This document shows positions 31,711-33,006 of a DNA stretch of 33,006 bases, piece by piece. The translations under genes were made by a program, and so were the position numbers. The notes beneath the pieces are model-generated. The model saw only the letters and a list, made by a program, of their open reading frames with translations, ran no database searches and was not told where the DNA came from. This DNA comes from Welwitschia mirabilis (taxonomy: Eukaryota > Gnetophyta > Gnetopsida > Welwitschiales): contig JBOZIK010000001.1 of the NCBI GenBank assembly GCA_051453625.1, positions 267,707,622 to 267,740,627 on the forward strand, in the 5' to 3' direction. Position 1 is the stretch's first letter, and each line of letters opens with the position of its first letter.

Positions 31711-33006
31711 TATGAATAATGAAAGAAATCTTATTTATGACTCATACACCTAATTTGGATAAGTAATATTCTTTTTTTAATTAAGAAGATTAATCACATA
31801 TATCATTTCCTCATGAAAGTTTCTTCTTAATCCTTCATAGGCCCATAATTAATCAAAACATGTTTAAAACACATTAAAAGAATAAATTCACCAACTTAAA
31901 AATTGTCATGTGACACAATAATAAAAATAATATTTTATGTATAAAGTACTTACATAAATATCAATAAGGATAAAAGTCATGGTAGAATAAGCTCTACTCA
32001 TTTATTCTTTTTAATTTATGGATAAGAGTGCATGTCCTTATTTACATGTTTATAGTCTTCATGATCCATTATATCAACAACATAACTAACAAGAAAGGAA
32101 TTCTATAATTAATGTAAGAAAAATGTCCTAATGGGTTTTAAGAAAATGTCATAATTGAATGCAAGAAATTCTCAGAGTTGAACATAGTACTCTTACTTAT
32201 TATTTTTACACTTTTACTAAGTAATTTTAGTTTTTTAAAAACTTGAATAAGACACATGAATAAATGATTAAAATAAATATATCACATGCCCTCTTTTTTT
32301 TTTTTTTTTTTTGAGACANNNNNNNNNNNNNNNNNNNNNNNNNNNNNNNNNNNNNNNNNNNNNNNNNNNNNNNNNNNNNNNNNNNNNNNNNNNNNNNNNN
32401 NNNNNNNNNNNNNNNNNNNNNNNNNNNNNNNNNNNNNNNNNNNNNNNNNNNNNNNNNNNNNNNNNNNNNNNNNNNNNNNNNNNNNNNNNNNNNNNNNNNN
32501 NNNNNNNNNNNNNNNNNNNNNNNNNNNNNNNNNNNNNNNNNNNNNNNNNNNNNNNNNNNNNNNNNNNNNNNNNNNNNNNNNNNNNNNNNNNNNNNNNNNN
32601 NNNNNNNNNNNNNNNNNNNNNNNNNNNNNNNNNNNNNNNNNNNNNNNNNNNNNNNNNNNNNNNNNNNNNNNNNNNNNNNNNNNNNNNNNNNNNNNNNNNN
32701 NNNNNNNNNNNNNNNNNNNNNNNNNNNNNNNNNNNNNNNNNNNNNNNNNNNNNNNNNNNNNNNNNNNNNNNAATTTGGTTAATAAGAGGATAAAGATTAA
32801 ATTAAAAGTTAAAGTTCATATGACTATTATGTAATTCATTTAAATTAAATAATCAAGTTAATTCCTCTTCCTTACTCATAAAAGGATTTGTTCTATTAGA
32901 CTCACAAGTTCCTTATAGGGGTTATAATTAGAAATCATAGGAAGAATTATATAACATTATGAAGTTAATATAAGTTAGAGAAAGGTTTAATTTGATTTAT
33001 ATATTT
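31711..33006. other. AT-rich stretch with poly-T and a gap; nothing recognised
   Basis: A poly-T run of about 19 bases (32294-32312) ends shortly before a 453-base gap (32319-32771), so the gap again begins at a simple repeat. The open frames that cross it consist mainly of N. The last 235 bases are AT-rich and hold no recognisable feature. Confidence 0.5.

Noticed and set aside
32286-32834. Open frames across the last gap
   Set aside because: Poly-T followed by N; not coding.
1-33006. CRISPR array, toxin-antitoxin or bacterial operon
   Set aside because: The window is plant repeat DNA; its tandem repeats lack the repeat-spacer pattern, and no prokaryotic genes are present.
1-33006. Endogenous plant pararetrovirus
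   Set aside because: Every pol-like piece fits LTR elements (integrase blocks, LTRs, primer sites); no movement-protein or caulimovirid coat motifs were seen.

Overview
The window is a retrotransposon graveyard from a large, AT-rich plant nuclear genome, most likely a flowering plant; the species cannot be named from the sequence. The evidence is primer-binding sites complementary to plant initiator methionine tRNA, Sirevirus-type Ty1/copia and Ty3/gypsy protein remnants, tRNA-derived SINE-like pieces, microsatellites and six assembly gaps (N runs 4518-4548, 20727-20826, 21910-22128, 22442-23157, 28537-29263, 32319-32771). No intact host gene, RNA gene, CRISPR array or bacterial-type operon is visible. 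Every recognisable protein is interrupted by stops and frameshifts, many consistent with C-to-T decay of methylated DNA.

Layout. 1-2527: the 3' end of a Sirevirus-like copia element (A): env-like/plant-transposon-protein remnant, polypurine tract, 1.5-kb LTR with a repeated GGTCGACC-like motif. 2620-3980: on the plus strand, the integrase end of a non-chromoviral (Tat/Athila-like) Ty3 element. 6262-14527: a structurally complete but decayed LTR element (B), with two homologous LTRs of about 1.45 and 1.54 kb, a 5-base target duplication with one mismatch, a Met-tRNA primer site, a gag remnant, an env-like remnant and polypurine tracts. No protease, integrase, reverse transcriptase or RNase H could be recognised between gag and env-like. 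17700-20070: a copia integrase, reverse transcriptase and RNase H remnant, followed by an LTR-like scrap and a (CA)n run with a gap. 22293-23430: a 29-base minisatellite around a gap. 24187-25790: two tRNA-like SINE candidates in opposite orientation, a TATA box and a pyrimidine tract. 26175-27915: the 5' part of a Ty3 element (LTR end, primer site, gag, protease, start of reverse transcriptase). 28260-29400: a higher-GC repeat whose copies flank another gap. The remainder is AT-rich DNA without recognisable content.

The most interesting signals are the apparently pol-less gag plus env-like architecture of element B, and the strong reuse of the octamers AGATGTCT and AGACATCT in its LTRs and interior. 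Both octamers are single CpG-deamination products of the palindrome AGACGTCT, which survives once at 13503. This suggests a former array of ACGT-core (bZIP-type) sites eroded by methylation. Nothing here supports a new functional gene system; the findings concern element structure and regulatory repeats.
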